From Thermoanaerobaculia bacterium (GTDB taxonomy: Bacteria > Acidobacteriota > Thermoanaerobaculia > Thermoanaerobaculales > Sulfomarinibacteraceae), in NCBI GenBank assembly GCA_027061805.1, contig JAMOWA010000042.1:1-39095 (forward strand): a stretch of 39,095 bases of DNA, in the 5' to 3' direction. Below are positions 24,803 through 35,462 of this stretch, one piece after another. The translations under genes were made by a program, and so were the position numbers. Positions within the stretch are counted from its first letter, which is position 1, and each line of letters starts with the position of its first letter. Under the pieces are notes generated by a model. The model did no database searches. It was not told the origin of the DNA and worked only from the letters and a program-made list of their open reading frames with translations.

Positions 24803-26347
24803 GTGCACCTCCGGGCACGGCACCTCCGGATCGCGAGCCAGGCGCTGTTCCTCCTGGTCTTCCTCGCCTCCTTCTGGGCCGTGGCCGCACAGGGTTTCCG
24901 GGGCCTCACCGCCACGGTGCTCCTGGCCCTCGACCCCCTGACCGCCACGGGCTCGCTCCTGGCGGACTGGACGGTGCCGCGGTGGGCGTGGCTGGGCCTC
25001 GGCGTGCTGGCGCTCTCGGCCCTCGCCGGGAGGTTCTTCTGCGGGTGGGTGTGCCCCCTGGGCACCCTTCAGCAGCTGGCCTCGTGGTTGGCCGCACCGC
25101 GCGGGAGGCTCCGCAGGAACCGGAACCGGTACCGGCCCTGGTTCGCCGCGAAGTACCTGGTCCTGACCTTCCTGCTGGCCTGGGCCGCGGGCGGGGCGCT
25201 CCACACCGGGTGGCTGGCACCCCTTCCGCTCCTGGAACGTGCCGTGGCCGGCGGCCTCCGCCCACTCTGGCACGGCGGAGCCTCCCCGGCGGGATGGGTC
25301 TCCCTCTTCCTGGTGGGGCTGATCCTCGTGCTCTCCACGTGGATCCCCAGGCTGTACTGCAGGGCCGTGTGCCCCGCCGGGGCGCTCATGGGCCTCCTCG
25401 CCCGCGCGGCGCCCCTCCGCATCCGCAGGAGCGACACCACCTGCACGGGGTGCGAGCTCTGTCTCATGGCGTGCCAGGGCGCGGACGAGCCGCTGACGGA
25501 GCACCGGGTCTCGGAGTGCCACGTCTGCCTGAACTGCCTCCCGGCCTGCCCCGAGAGCGGCCTCTCCTGGGGCCTCGCCCCCGTGCCCTCCAGGCCACCG
25601 TCGCCGCCGCTCGACGTGGGCCGGCGCCGCTTTCTCGTCACCGCCGCGGCGGGGCTGGCCGCGGCGCCCGTGGCGGCCGTCTCCGGCGGGGGCCGGGAGG
25701 CCTCGGCCGCGGATGCAATCCGCCCACCGGGCGCCCTGGCCGAGGACCAGTTCCTGGCACGGTGCATCACCTGCGGGGCCTGCGTGGCCTCCTGCCCCAC
25801 CGGCGCCCTCGTGTCGGACCTGGGGCGCACGGGGCTCGACGGGCTGTTCACCCCGGTCCTCGTTCCCCGCCGGGGGTGGTGCGAGCCCTCCTGCACCCGC
25901 TGCGGCGAGGTCTGCCCCACCGGCGCCCTGGAGCTCCTGTCACCCCGGGAGAAGCAGGCCATCGGAGGCCCCGCCGACGTGGTCATCGGAACCGCCTTCG
26001 TCGACCGCGGACGGTGCCTCCCCTGGGCCATGGCGGTCCCCTGCATCGTCTGCGAGGAGATGTGCCCCACCTCGCCCAAGGCCATCTGGCTGGAGGAGGT
26101 CACGGCCACCGACCGGAAGGGTCGCGCCGTCACCCTCCAGAGGCCCCACCTGGATCCCGAGCTGTGCACGGGATGCGGCCTGTGCGAAAACCGGTGCCCT
26201 GTGGGCGAGGAGGCAGCCATCCGCGTCTTCTCGGTGGGTGAGAGCCGCTCCGCCACGAACCGGCTCCTCCGGCAGCTCCCGCCCCCGAACAGGCCGGAAC
26301 CGCCGGTCCCCGGGCCTGCGGGGGAGCCCTCGGGACCCCGGGGATGA
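24803..26347 (+). CDS. NapH-like/NapG-like polyferredoxin fusion with internal Tat signal
   Basis: 514 residues in two halves. The first (1-255) is NapH-like: about four membrane helices, CGWVCPLG (C80, C84) and CRAVCPAG (C186, C190) at the membrane face, and a cytoplasmic 2x4Fe-4S ferredoxin (C214-C224, C239-C249). The second (about 270-475) begins with an internal twin-arginine segment (GRRRFLVTAAAGLAAAP, RRR at 274-276) and carries four 4Fe-4S sites (C321-C331, C360-C371, C405-C421, C455-C465), as in NapG/MauM. NapH and NapG are usually separate genes. Electrons could pass from the cytoplasm through the membrane to periplasmic clusters. The start is GTG, and it is coupled to the VWFA gene by ATGA. 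Confidence 0.88.
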   Translation: MHLRARHLRIASQALFLLVFLASFWAVAAQGFRGLTATVLLALDPLTATGSLLADWTVPRWAWLGLGVLALSALAGRFFCGWVCPLGTLQQLASWLAAPRGRLRRNRNRYRPWFAAKYLVLTFLLAWAAGGALHTGWLAPLPLLERAVAGGLRPLWHGGASPAGWVSLFLVGLILVLSTWIPRLYCRAVCPAGALMGLLARAAPLRIRRSDTTCTGCELCLMACQGADEPLTEHRVSECHVCLNCLPACPESGLSWGLAPVPSRPPSPPLDVGRRRFLVTAAAGLAAAPVAAVSGGGREASAADAIRPPGALAEDQFLARCITCGACVASCPTGALVSDLGRTGLDGLFTPVLVPRRGWCEPSCTRCGEVCPTGALELLSPREKQAIGGPADVVIGTAFVDRGRCLPWAMAVPCIVCEEMCPTSPKAIWLEEVTATDRKGRAVTLQRPHLDPELCTGCGLCENRCPVGEEAAIRVFSVGESRSATNRLLRQLPPPNRPEPPVPGPAGEPSGPRG

Positions 26348-27333
26348 CACCCATGCAGGTCCTCCGCTCTCTCCTCATCCCCACCACCCGGCTGGCGCTG
26401 GCCCTGGCGCTGGGCGCGTCCGCCACGGCCGCGGTGGCAGGCGCCCAGGAGGCCAGGTTCTCCGGCTCGGTGGAGATGAACAACGTCACGGTGGAGGTGG
26501 AGGTCACGCGCCGGGGAAAACCGGTCACGGGGCTGCGCAAGGAGGACTTCCAGGTCCTCGAGGACGGCCAGGAGCGGGAGATCACCAACTTCGCCTGGAT
26601 GGGTGGGGGCGCCGCGGTGGAGGGCACCACCACGGCCGGCGGGACGTCCCCCTCCCCCACCGCGGCCCGGGAACCCCACGTGGTCCTCCTCTTCGACGTC
26701 AACGGCCTCGAGAGGCCCCGGCTGGTCCGCGCGGTGGAAGCTGCCCGCCAGTGGGTGGACCGCCACGCCGGCCAGGGTATCCTGTGGTCGGTGGCGGTGG
26801 TGGGCACCAGACCGGTGGTCCTCGCACCCTTCACTGCAGACCTCGAAAAGATCCGGGTGGCGCTGGACGCCGGCACCTCCCTGTCCCTGGCGCTCCTCAC
26901 CGCACCACCCGGTGCCACACAGGTCCTCCCCATCGTGGTGAGAACGAACCTCGAGAAGATGGAGCGGTTCTACCCGTGGACCACGAACCTCTTCGGTGGC
27001 AACAGCCTCGAGGTGCGCCCCGGGGGCCGGTTCCTTCCCGGGGAGGAGCTGGTCTTCTTCTTCGTCGTGATCAACCCGCCCCGCCCCGCCGGAGCCCCTC
27101 CCGCTACCGACGTGAAGGTCGCCGTCCTCCGGGACGGCCAGCCGGTGGCCCGGGGCCAGTGGCTGGACGAGGACCTGTCGATGATGGCTCCCCGGACCTT
27201 CCTCTTCGGGTCCTCGTTTCCCCTCGCCGCTCTGGACGGCGAGGGACCCCACTCCCTCCGTTTCCGGGTCGAGATCCACGGCTCCGAGGTGGCCCGGACC
27301 CTGACGCTCCCCCTTCTCGTGGGAAACCCGTGA
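26344..27333 (+). CDS. VWFA-related (acidobacterial type) exported protein
   Basis: 329 residues with a signal peptide (LALALALGASATAAVAGAQ). The domain resembles the VWFA-related family described from Acidobacteria: the N-terminal beta block VTRRGKPVTGLRKEDFQVLEDGQ with the typical LRKEDFxVLEDG motif, then HVVLLFDVNGLERPRL. The usual metal-site DxSxS is not seen (DVNGL), so metal-dependent ligand binding is doubtful. It overlaps the polyferredoxin stop as ATGA, and is the last gene of the redox operon. A role as an exported binding partner of that complex is inferred from position only. Confidence 0.85.
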   Translation: MTPMQVLRSLLIPTTRLALALALGASATAAVAGAQEARFSGSVEMNNVTVEVEVTRRGKPVTGLRKEDFQVLEDGQEREITNFAWMGGGAAVEGTTTAGGTSPSPTAAREPHVVLLFDVNGLERPRLVRAVEAARQWVDRHAGQGILWSVAVVGTRPVVLAPFTADLEKIRVALDAGTSLSLALLTAPPGATQVLPIVVRTNLEKMERFYPWTTNLFGGNSLEVRPGGRFLPGEELVFFFVVINPPRPAGAPPATDVKVAVLRDGQPVARGQWLDEDLSMMAPRTFLFGSSFPLAALDGEGPHSLRFRVEIHGSEVARTLTLPLLVGNP

Positions 27334-27379
27334 CGGCACTCACGGACTCCCCGCGGGCCCGTCGGGGTAGGATGAGGCG

Positions 27380-28069
27380 ATGGAAACGCACGGAGACGTC
27401 CTGCTCGTCGGCCACGAATCATCACTCCTGGAGACGGTCGTCCCCCTGCTGCGCAGGTCGGGTCATGCCGTCCACAGGTCCCCCGCCACGTCCGCCTGCG
27501 TGGAGCTCTTCCAGGCGACCCCGTTCCAGCTCCTGGTGATGGAACATCCCCTCTCGGATCTCGACACCGGGGGGGTGGTGGCCGCTCTCAGGACAAGGAG
27601 CTCGGCCAGCCGGTCGGCCGGCCTGGTGGTGGTGGCTCCGGACGATGAGGCCGGACCCCTCGTGACCATGCTGGGACGGGGCGTCAACCGGCTGGTCCGC
27701 CGTTCCGACGCGGCCGAGCTCATGGTCGCCGTGGCCGATCTCCTGGCGGTGGCGCCGCGCCGCGCCCTGCGGACCGTGGTGCAACTCGAGGTCACCCTCG
27801 GGGGCCGGCCGAACCGGACCCTCGTCCAGACCGTCAACCTGTCGCGATCGGGCATGCTGATCCGGGGCACCGGCCGGCACTTCCCCGTGGGGTCCACGAT
27901 CCGCTTCGAGCTCATCCTCCCCGGCCAGCCCACGCCGATCCGGGGCATCGCCGAGGTGGTGCGCCACGCCGAGAGGCGTCGTGAACGGATCGACGGCTTC
28001 GGGGTGAGGTTCCAGAAGCTCGAGAGTGACGGTGAACCGAGGCTGGACCAGTACCTGACGCAGCGCTGA
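27380..28069 (+). CDS. Degenerate receiver-PilZ protein
   Basis: 229 residues. Residues 1-120 have a response-regulator fold (VLLVGHESSLLETVV, FQLLVMEHPLSDLD, GLVVVAPDD), but the acidic pair is GH (11-12) and the phospho-acceptor is Glu (E55), so phosphorylation is unlikely. A PilZ domain follows, with RRALR (RxxxR) and NLSRSG (N/DxSxxG), the c-di-GMP-binding residues. It therefore looks like a c-di-GMP-controlled pseudo-receiver. It lies 46 bases after the VWFA gene and converges with the export gene wza-like at 28086. Confidence 0.85.
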   Translation: METHGDVLLVGHESSLLETVVPLLRRSGHAVHRSPATSACVELFQATPFQLLVMEHPLSDLDTGGVVAALRTRSSASRSAGLVVVAPDDEAGPLVTMLGRGVNRLVRRSDAAELMVAVADLLAVAPRRALRTVVQLEVTLGGRPNRTLVQTVNLSRSGMLIRGTGRHFPVGSTIRFELILPGQPTPIRGIAEVVRHAERRRERIDGFGVRFQKLESDGEPRLDQYLTQR

Positions 28070-28085
28070 CCCTCCGGAGCCGGTT

Positions 28086-28949
28086 TCAGAACACGCGGCG
28101 CTTGACGACGATCACGTCACGGGCCTGGATCTCCGGGTCCCTCTCCTTCCCATGCCGGATCCTCCGCAGGTTGAAGGTCAGGACACCGCCTTCGCCCTCA
28201 CCCGCACTGCCGCGGTGGATCTCCACCTCGCTGGACGCAAACTTGGCCAGGCCGCCGGCCTTCGACAGGGCCTGCATCAGCGTCTCACCGGGGTTGAGCT
28301 CGTACTGCCCGGGGCTGGCCACCTCCCCCGTGACGAAATAGAGGGCCTTGGGGGGCACGGAGATGACGTCGCCTGCCTGGAGCACCACGTCCTCGATCCC
28401 GCCAGTGAGGAGCTCCTTGCGCGGGATGAGCCGGACCGTCATCCTGGCGTTCTTTCCCTCCCCCATCCGGCGGCGCAATTCGATGGACCGCCCGGCACCG
28501 GACCTGAGCCCCCCGGCGTCCGCCAGGAGCTGCGTCAGGGTCGTGCGTCCCTCCAGGTAGTAGGTTCCGGGCTTCCCAACCTCGCCGATGAGCGTCACCG
28601 GCTTGGAGCGGTACTCGGCCACCTCGACCTGGAGCTGGACATCGACGTAGTAGTCCTTCTCGAGGGCAGCCTCGAGCTTCCGGGCCACCTCCGCCGTGGT
28701 CAGCCCCGCCACGGCGACCCGGTCCAGGTAGGGGTAGGTGATGGTTCCGTCGTCCTTCACGGGAAACTTCCCGCTGATCTCGTCGTGACGGTAGACCTGG
28801 ACATCGAGCACGTCTCCAGGCCCGATGGTGTACCCGGCACTGGCGGTGGAACCTCCCTCCTCCTGGGCGAGGCCGGACACCGGGACCAGGAGGAGAAGCA
28901 CGGTGAGCAGACGGAACAGAGAACCTCTCATGAAGGAGGAGACTAGCAC
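28086..28949 (-). CDS. Wza-type polysaccharide export protein (PES-SLBB)
   Basis: 287 residues with an N-terminal signal (LFRLLTVLLLLVPVSGLAQ). The PES domain has the family motif YTIGPGDVLDVQVYRHDE and DGTITYPYLDRVAVAGLT. Two SLBB-like units follow (PVTLIGEVGKPGTYYLEGR, YFVTGEVASPGQYELNPGE). Such proteins form the outer-membrane channel for capsule or exopolysaccharide. No lipobox Cys is seen. The GTG start at 28949 has GAGGG upstream; an ATG at 28931 is preceded by CCTCC rather than a site. It lies 22 bases after the barrel gene. Confidence 0.93.
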   Translation of the reverse strand: MLVSSFMRGSLFRLLTVLLLLVPVSGLAQEEGGSTASAGYTIGPGDVLDVQVYRHDEISGKFPVKDDGTITYPYLDRVAVAGLTTAEVARKLEAALEKDYYVDVQLQVEVAEYRSKPVTLIGEVGKPGTYYLEGRTTLTQLLADAGGLRSGAGRSIELRRRMGEGKNARMTVRLIPRKELLTGGIEDVVLQAGDVISVPPKALYFVTGEVASPGQYELNPGETLMQALSKAGGLAKFASSEVEIHRGSAGEGEGGVLTFNLRRIRHGKERDPEIQARDVIVVKRRVF

Positions 28950-28971
28950 ATTCCCGCCCTCGGAAAGGGCC

Positions 28972-30216
28972 TCAGAACCCCCATGTCAGGCCGATGAGGA
29001 ACATGTTGGCCTTGTAGCTGTACCGGTAGAAGGAGTCCCTCTTCTGGTAGGCGTAGCTTCCCCGGAGCGAGAGGGACGGCATCAGCCGGTATCCGATTCC
29101 CAACCCGAAGTCGGTGATGTCATCCGAGCGGGCCGAGCCCTCGATGGGATCCGGGCGATCGTACTCGTTGTTCTGGTACCTGGCCCGGATGTGGCCGAAG
29201 AGCCGCTCCCGTTGCAGCCGGTAGATCAGGCCGAGCCCCTTGGCGATGTAGTGGGTCTGATCCACGTAGTTGGACGGAAAATCCTGCCGCAGGAGATCCA
29301 GCGACAGGACAGAGCCGTGGGCGAGCGTCCACGACAGCGAGCCCCGGAGCACCAGCCCGGAGGCATCGTCCGCCCTGGGGTATCCCGGCACGTCCTCGTA
29401 ACTGGTGGTCCGCCAGCCCACCTCCACGGCACTCGAGAACACTGGGCTCACCTTTCCGTCGAAGGCCACCGTGACCTCGTCGGAGCTGGACTTGCGGTAG
29501 CGGTCAGCGCTCCCCTTGGGCTCGAACGTCTCGTGACGGTACATGAAGTTCGAGGTAAGGGTCGGGCTCAGCTGATGCACCCAGCCCATGCCACCCCTGA
29601 GTCGATCGTAGTCATAGAAATAGGCCCGGTCCCGGTCGTCGTATCGGATGGTCACGTAGGACATATCCGCGGAGAGCCCGTTGGTGGGCGAGAACCAGTA
29701 TTGCAGATCGGCACCGACATCGTTCTTGTTGAACTGCTGGTCGCCGAAGATCAGCTCGCCGCCGGGATCCACCTCCCGCGTCTCCAGGTTTCCCGAAACG
29801 AAGCGGTAATCGAAGCCGAGCTTGACGCCCGAGGAGAACTCGAAATCACCGGAAAAATCGACGAAATGGGACCACTTATTCTCGAGATCATACTTCGCAT
29901 AATCCCGGTACTGAGGCGTGTAGGAAAAGCGGAGGTAGGATTCGTAGACGGGAAGCTCGAACATCAGTCGGGCCCTGGCCAGCCAGACATTGGAGCTCAC
30001 CTCGTTGCCCGGCGTGAAGAAGATGTTGTCCCGGTACTCCCAGGTCAGGTCCACTGCGGGGCTGAAGATGAATGGACCCAGGGCGATCCCCTCGTGCTGG
30101 CCGAGGGGAATCGTTCCCGACGGCTCGTCGAGCGTCTGGCCTGACTGGGCCAGGCATGGGACACTCGCAAGGACACTCCCCAGGACGACAGCAATGACAA
30201 GACTTCTACGAATCAT
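28972..30216 (-). CDS. Outer-membrane beta-barrel protein of the polysaccharide export unit
   Basis: About 414 residues: signal peptide (LVIAVVLGSVLASVPCLAQ), then long alternating aromatic strands (YLRFSYTPQYRDYAKYD, LSADMSYVTIRYDDRDRAY) and a terminal LIGLTWGF with the C-terminal Phe. It fits the BBP2-type beta-barrels found beside exopolysaccharide genes in many Gram-negatives. AAGGAG precedes the ATG at 30216 by six bases. It has its own promoter at 30265-30293, and the export gene follows in the same direction. Confidence 0.87.
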   Translation of the reverse strand: MIRRSLVIAVVLGSVLASVPCLAQSGQTLDEPSGTIPLGQHEGIALGPFIFSPAVDLTWEYRDNIFFTPGNEVSSNVWLARARLMFELPVYESYLRFSYTPQYRDYAKYDLENKWSHFVDFSGDFEFSSGVKLGFDYRFVSGNLETREVDPGGELIFGDQQFNKNDVGADLQYWFSPTNGLSADMSYVTIRYDDRDRAYFYDYDRLRGGMGWVHQLSPTLTSNFMYRHETFEPKGSADRYRKSSSDEVTVAFDGKVSPVFSSAVEVGWRTTSYEDVPGYPRADDASGLVLRGSLSWTLAHGSVLSLDLLRQDFPSNYVDQTHYIAKGLGLIYRLQRERLFGHIRARYQNNEYDRPDPIEGSARSDDITDFGLGIGYRLMPSLSLRGSYAYQKRDSFYRYSYKANMFLIGLTWGF

Positions 30217-30264
30217 TTTCGACTCCTTCACGGAACTTCTCGTGAGTGAATCATGTCGTTATTG

Positions 30265-30293
30265 AGAATACACGCTGTCCCAGCACTTGACAA
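30265..30293 (-). promoter_or_regulatory. Sigma70-type promoter for the export unit
   Basis: Minus strand TTGTCA (30293-30288), 17 bases, TATTCT (30270-30265). The -35 matches five of six and the -10 four of six. Transcription would start near 30258, about 42 bases before the ATG. Confidence 0.65.
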
Positions 30294-30427
30294 GCCCCAA
30301 CTCCGCACGGAACACCCCGCCGGGACAACTGCCGATGCACCCTCGCAGGAACAGGCCTTTCAAATCCCCCGATTCTCAGGGACGGGGAATCTGGAGGCCC
30401 ACTCCCCCCCCCCAGGGAGACCGTCGA

Positions 30428-30982
30428 TCATCCCTTGCCAAGCAAACCGTTCTTGAGGTCCTCGGTGGGTGGATTCGGTCCGATGAAAACCTTCAGAATG
30501 CCCTGGCCGAACCCGTCGCCCTTGATGACCCCCTTCTCGACACCGTTGACCACCACGTGGGTCCCCTCCTCGGGCACGATGGTCAGCTCGATGACGTCAC
30601 CCTTCTTCATGTCCCCGAAGAACGCCTTGAACCGGTCCACCTGGTCCGCCGGCACCTCGGGAGCGTTGGCCTCGAACCCCTCGTCCCACGCGGCGTCCAT
30701 CTTCTTCTTCGTGGCCTTGTTGGTAAGGAAGTGCATCACCAGCCGCTTCGGCTCCGGGGCGGAGACCGCCTCGTTGGCGTCACTGGTCTTGTTCTCGAGG
30801 TAGAGGCCCGCCACGTACACCTTGACCCACAGCTTCTTCCGAAGCCCCATTCCGTTGAGCTGAAGGGTCTTTCCAGCCACGGTCACCTGGTCCGGCATCG
30901 ACACCCCAGCGAGCTCCCCGGCGGTGACAACCACGGGCAGGGCCAGCATGGCCACCAGCGCCACGACGATCATTCTGCGCAT
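30428..30982 (-). CDS. Chalcone-isomerase-like periplasmic protein
   Basis: 184 residues with a signal peptide (MIVVALVAMLALPVVVTAG). The core GMGLRKKLWVKVYVAGLYL and KRLVMHFLTNKATKKKM match the bacterial chalcone isomerase-like family (CHI-fold, PF16036 type), which bind hydrophobic ligands; enzyme activity is usually absent. AGGAGG lies five bases before the ATG. It is alone; the next plus-strand gene is 850 bases away. Confidence 0.88.
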   Translation of the reverse strand: MRRMIVVALVAMLALPVVVTAGELAGVSMPDQVTVAGKTLQLNGMGLRKKLWVKVYVAGLYLENKTSDANEAVSAPEPKRLVMHFLTNKATKKKMDAAWDEGFEANAPEVPADQVDRFKAFFGDMKKGDVIELTIVPEEGTHVVVNGVEKGVIKGDGFGQGILKVFIGPNPPTEDLKNGLLGKG

Positions 30983-31156
30983 CCCGGCCTCCTTTCACTC
31001 CACATCGATCGCCCCATTGTAACCGAGGCTCGACGGTTCATCCCCCGCCCACCCGGTGAAGAGGTGAGAGTCACGGTGTGGCGCCCCCACTCACCTTCGG
31101 TCTTCGAGACCACGGACGTAATCGGGCAGCCACACCGCTCCCCGCCTTGTTTCGGT

Positions 31157-31228
31157 GGGGGCACTGCCCCCGGCTGTGGAGTTGTGGAGAACGGGGCCCC
31201 TTCCCCGTTCCCCACAGCCTCCACAGCC
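31157..31228. repeat. Hairpin plus long imperfect inverted repeat
   Basis: GGGGGC-ACT-GCCCCC at 31157-31171 is a perfect small hairpin. Directly after it, the 25-base arm at 31172-31196 (GGCTGTGGAG...AACGGGG) pairs with 31203-31228 (CCCCGTT...CTCCACAGCC) with about four mismatches or bulges and a six-base loop. No coding or T-tract is seen beside it. It could be an RNA structure or a mobile-element trace. Confidence 0.65.
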
Positions 31229-31489
31229 ACGACGACGATCCCGACTTCCAGTCATCAAGAACAACATACAAGGACGTGAAGAGGTGGAGAGTGGAGCCCG
31301 GGTCGTCTGTCGCATCCCGCATGCCTGCCTTGCATGGGATCCAGAATGGACGCCCAGACGCCCCCACCTCCCAACGTCCCACCCCTCATTCGATTCACGT
31401 TTCACCTGAGCCATCTGCAAGACTCTCTGAAGGTCATACCCATTTGCACGGCGTGACATCGTACGTTACGTATGTCAGGGTTTCTTCTA

Positions 31490-31600
31490 TCCTTCTTCTT
31501 GATCCAATAAATCCGTGTAATCCGTGGTTCACTTTCCCGGGTGGGTGGGGGCCGATGCCGCAGGTATCCACCTCGATCCAGGACTCTTGCAACAGGCTCA
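31490..31600. repeat. Dispersed intergenic repeat, copy B
   Basis: Partner of 7-116. The block ATCCGTGTAATCCGTGG is a nine-base-period doublet. GGGTGGGTGGGGGCC at 31539-31553 is the reverse complement of the GC box found near 36.8 kb. Immediately after it, CGTTTCACGTTTCACG (31601-31616) is the reverse complement of the CGTGAAA tract at 36788-36816. Confidence 0.85.
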
Positions 31601-31702
31601 CGTTTCACGTTTCACGGATGGGCGCGCGGCGCCGTCACGGTCACCGGCTCCGGCACGTTCACCCGCTCTCCGGTGAGCTCCCCCTTCACCGGACCGGACC
31701 CC

Positions 31703-31730
31703 TTGCTATTTCGGAAGGTTTGGGTAAAAA
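31703..31730 (+). promoter_or_regulatory. Probable promoter for fadN-fadA
   Basis: TTGCTA (31703-31708), 16-base spacer, TAAAAA (31725-31730). Each hexamer matches four of six consensus bases. The operator palindrome begins at the next base, where RNA polymerase would start, so a bound repressor would block initiation. Confidence 0.5.
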
Positions 31731-31748
31731 TGAATGAGTGTTCATTCA
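31731..31748. promoter_or_regulatory. FadR (YsiA)-type operator palindrome
   Basis: TGAATGAGTGTTCATTCA is an inverted repeat with arms TGAATGA and TCATTCA. The Bacillus FadR site is of the form TGAATGA-N4-TCATTCA, so both arms match exactly. It overlaps the start region of the promoter for fadN, the same gene FadR controls in Bacillus. The regulator itself is not in the window. Confidence 0.75.
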
Positions 31749-31830
31749 CCGTCCTCCGCCCGGGACAGCAGCGCCTCCGCGAAGTCCGGGACGAGTCAAC
31801 GTAAATCACACGAATACGGGAGGTTGATCC

Positions 31831-34254
<2,424 letters not shown>

Positions 34255-34269
34255 GAAAGGAGCGACACG

Positions 34270-35436
34270 ATGCGAGAAGCCGTCATCGTTTCCGTCGCCC
34301 GCACGCCCATCGGCAAGGCCAAGAAGGGCAGCCTCCGGGACACCCGTCCCGAGGAGTTCGCCGCCGAGGTCCTCAAGGCGCTCATCGAGCGTACCCCCGG
34401 CCTCGAGCCGGTCATGGTGGAGGACGTGATCTTCGGCTGCGCCATGCCCGAGGGCGAGCAGGGCATGAACGTGGCCCGTCTCATCTCCCTGCTGGCGGGT
34501 TTCCCCACCTCGGTGCCCGCCATGACCGTGAACAGGTTCTGCTCCTCCGGGTCCCAGACCATCGCACTGGCCGCCGACACCATCAAGGCCGGCAACGCCG
34601 ACATCGTCATCGCCGGCGGCGTGGAGTCCATGTCCATGGTGGCCATGGGCGGCAACAAGCTCATCGCCGACCCGGCACTGGTGGACGTGATGCCCACGGC
34701 CTACACGGCCATGGGCACCACCGCCGAGATCGTGGCCCGCCGTTACAACATCTCCCGCGAGGACCAGGACGAGTTCGCCTACCAGTCCCACATGAAGGCC
34801 TCGAAGGCCATCGCCGAGGGGAAGTTCGTGGACGAGATCGTCCCCCTCGAGGTCCGCAAGCGTGAGAACGGCTCCTGGAAGGAGTTCGTCTTCGACACCG
34901 ACGAGGGCCCGCGTCCCGACACCACGGTGGAGGCGCTCGCCAAGCTGCGCCCCGTCTTCGACCCGAAGGGCACCGTGACCGCCGGCAACGCCTCACAGAC
35001 CAACGACGGCGCGGCCGCCGTGGTGGTCATGTCGGAGGAGAAGGCGAAGGAGATGGGGCTCGAGCCCATCGCCCACATCCGCCAGTGGGCCGTGGCCGGC
35101 GTGGATCCCGACGAGATGGGCATCGGCCCCTCCGTGGCCGTGCCCCTGCTCCTGAAGAAGGCCAACCTCACTCTCGACGACATCGACCTCGTGGAGATCA
35201 ACGAGGCCTTCGCCAGCCAGTCGGTCTACTGCGTCCGGAAGCTCGAGCTCGATCCCGAGAAGACCAATGTCAACGGCGGCGCCATCGCCACGGGGCACCC
35301 CCTGGGGGCCACCGGCGCCGTGCTCACCGTGAAGCTTCTCGGAGAGCTCAAGCGCCGCAAGGCACAACGTGGCATCGTCACCATGTGCATCGGCGGCGGC
35401 ATGGGCTTTGCCTACCTCCTGGAGATGGCGCAGTAA
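34270..35436 (+). CDS. fadA: Acetyl-CoA acyltransferase (3-ketoacyl-CoA thiolase)
   Basis: 388 residues, full-length thiolase, the last step of beta-oxidation. The acyl-accepting Cys is C91 in NRFCSSGSQ. The other conserved blocks are [21 protein letters not shown] (active-site His) and TMCIGGGMG (second Cys). AAAGGAG precedes the ATG. The pair fadN-fadA follows the Bacillus order; an acyl-CoA dehydrogenase (fadE) is not found here. Confidence 0.96.
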   Translation: MREAVIVSVARTPIGKAKKGSLRDTRPEEFAAEVLKALIERTPGLEPVMVEDVIFGCAMPEGEQGMNVARLISLLAGFPTSVPAMTVNRFCSSGSQTIALAADTIKAGNADIVIAGGVESMSMVAMGGNKLIADPALVDVMPTAYTAMGTTAEIVARRYNISREDQDEFAYQSHMKASKAIAEGKFVDEIVPLEVRKRENGSWKEFVFDTDEGPRPDTTVEALAKLRPVFDPKGTVTAGNASQTNDGAAAVVVMSEEKAKEMGLEPIAHIRQWAVAGVDPDEMGIGPSVAVPLLLKKANLTLDDIDLVEINEAFASQSVYCVRKLELDPEKTNVNGGAIATGHPLGATGAVLTVKLLGELKRRKAQRGIVTMCIGGGMGFAYLLEMAQ

Positions 35437-35462
35437 CCGGCGTCATCCACCGACGAGAACAG

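Larger units (their letters stand above)
30983..31830. other. 848-base noncoding region upstream of fadN
   Basis: No credible gene. It contains the GC box TCCCCCGCCCACCC at 31041, an imperfect long inverted repeat (31172-31228) with a smaller hairpin beside it (31157-31171), copy B of the dispersed repeat (31490-31600), a short CGTTTCA tract at 31601, then the fadN promoter and operator. The frames in between are short, overlapping and of unlike composition. Confidence 0.7.

Noticed and set aside
20735-25522. Very long minus-strand frame of over 1,500 codons
   Set aside because: Codons above 23713 are antisense to the DUF362 and polyferredoxin genes, with composition of a GC-rich shadow. The real gene starts at 23713 with AAAGGA.
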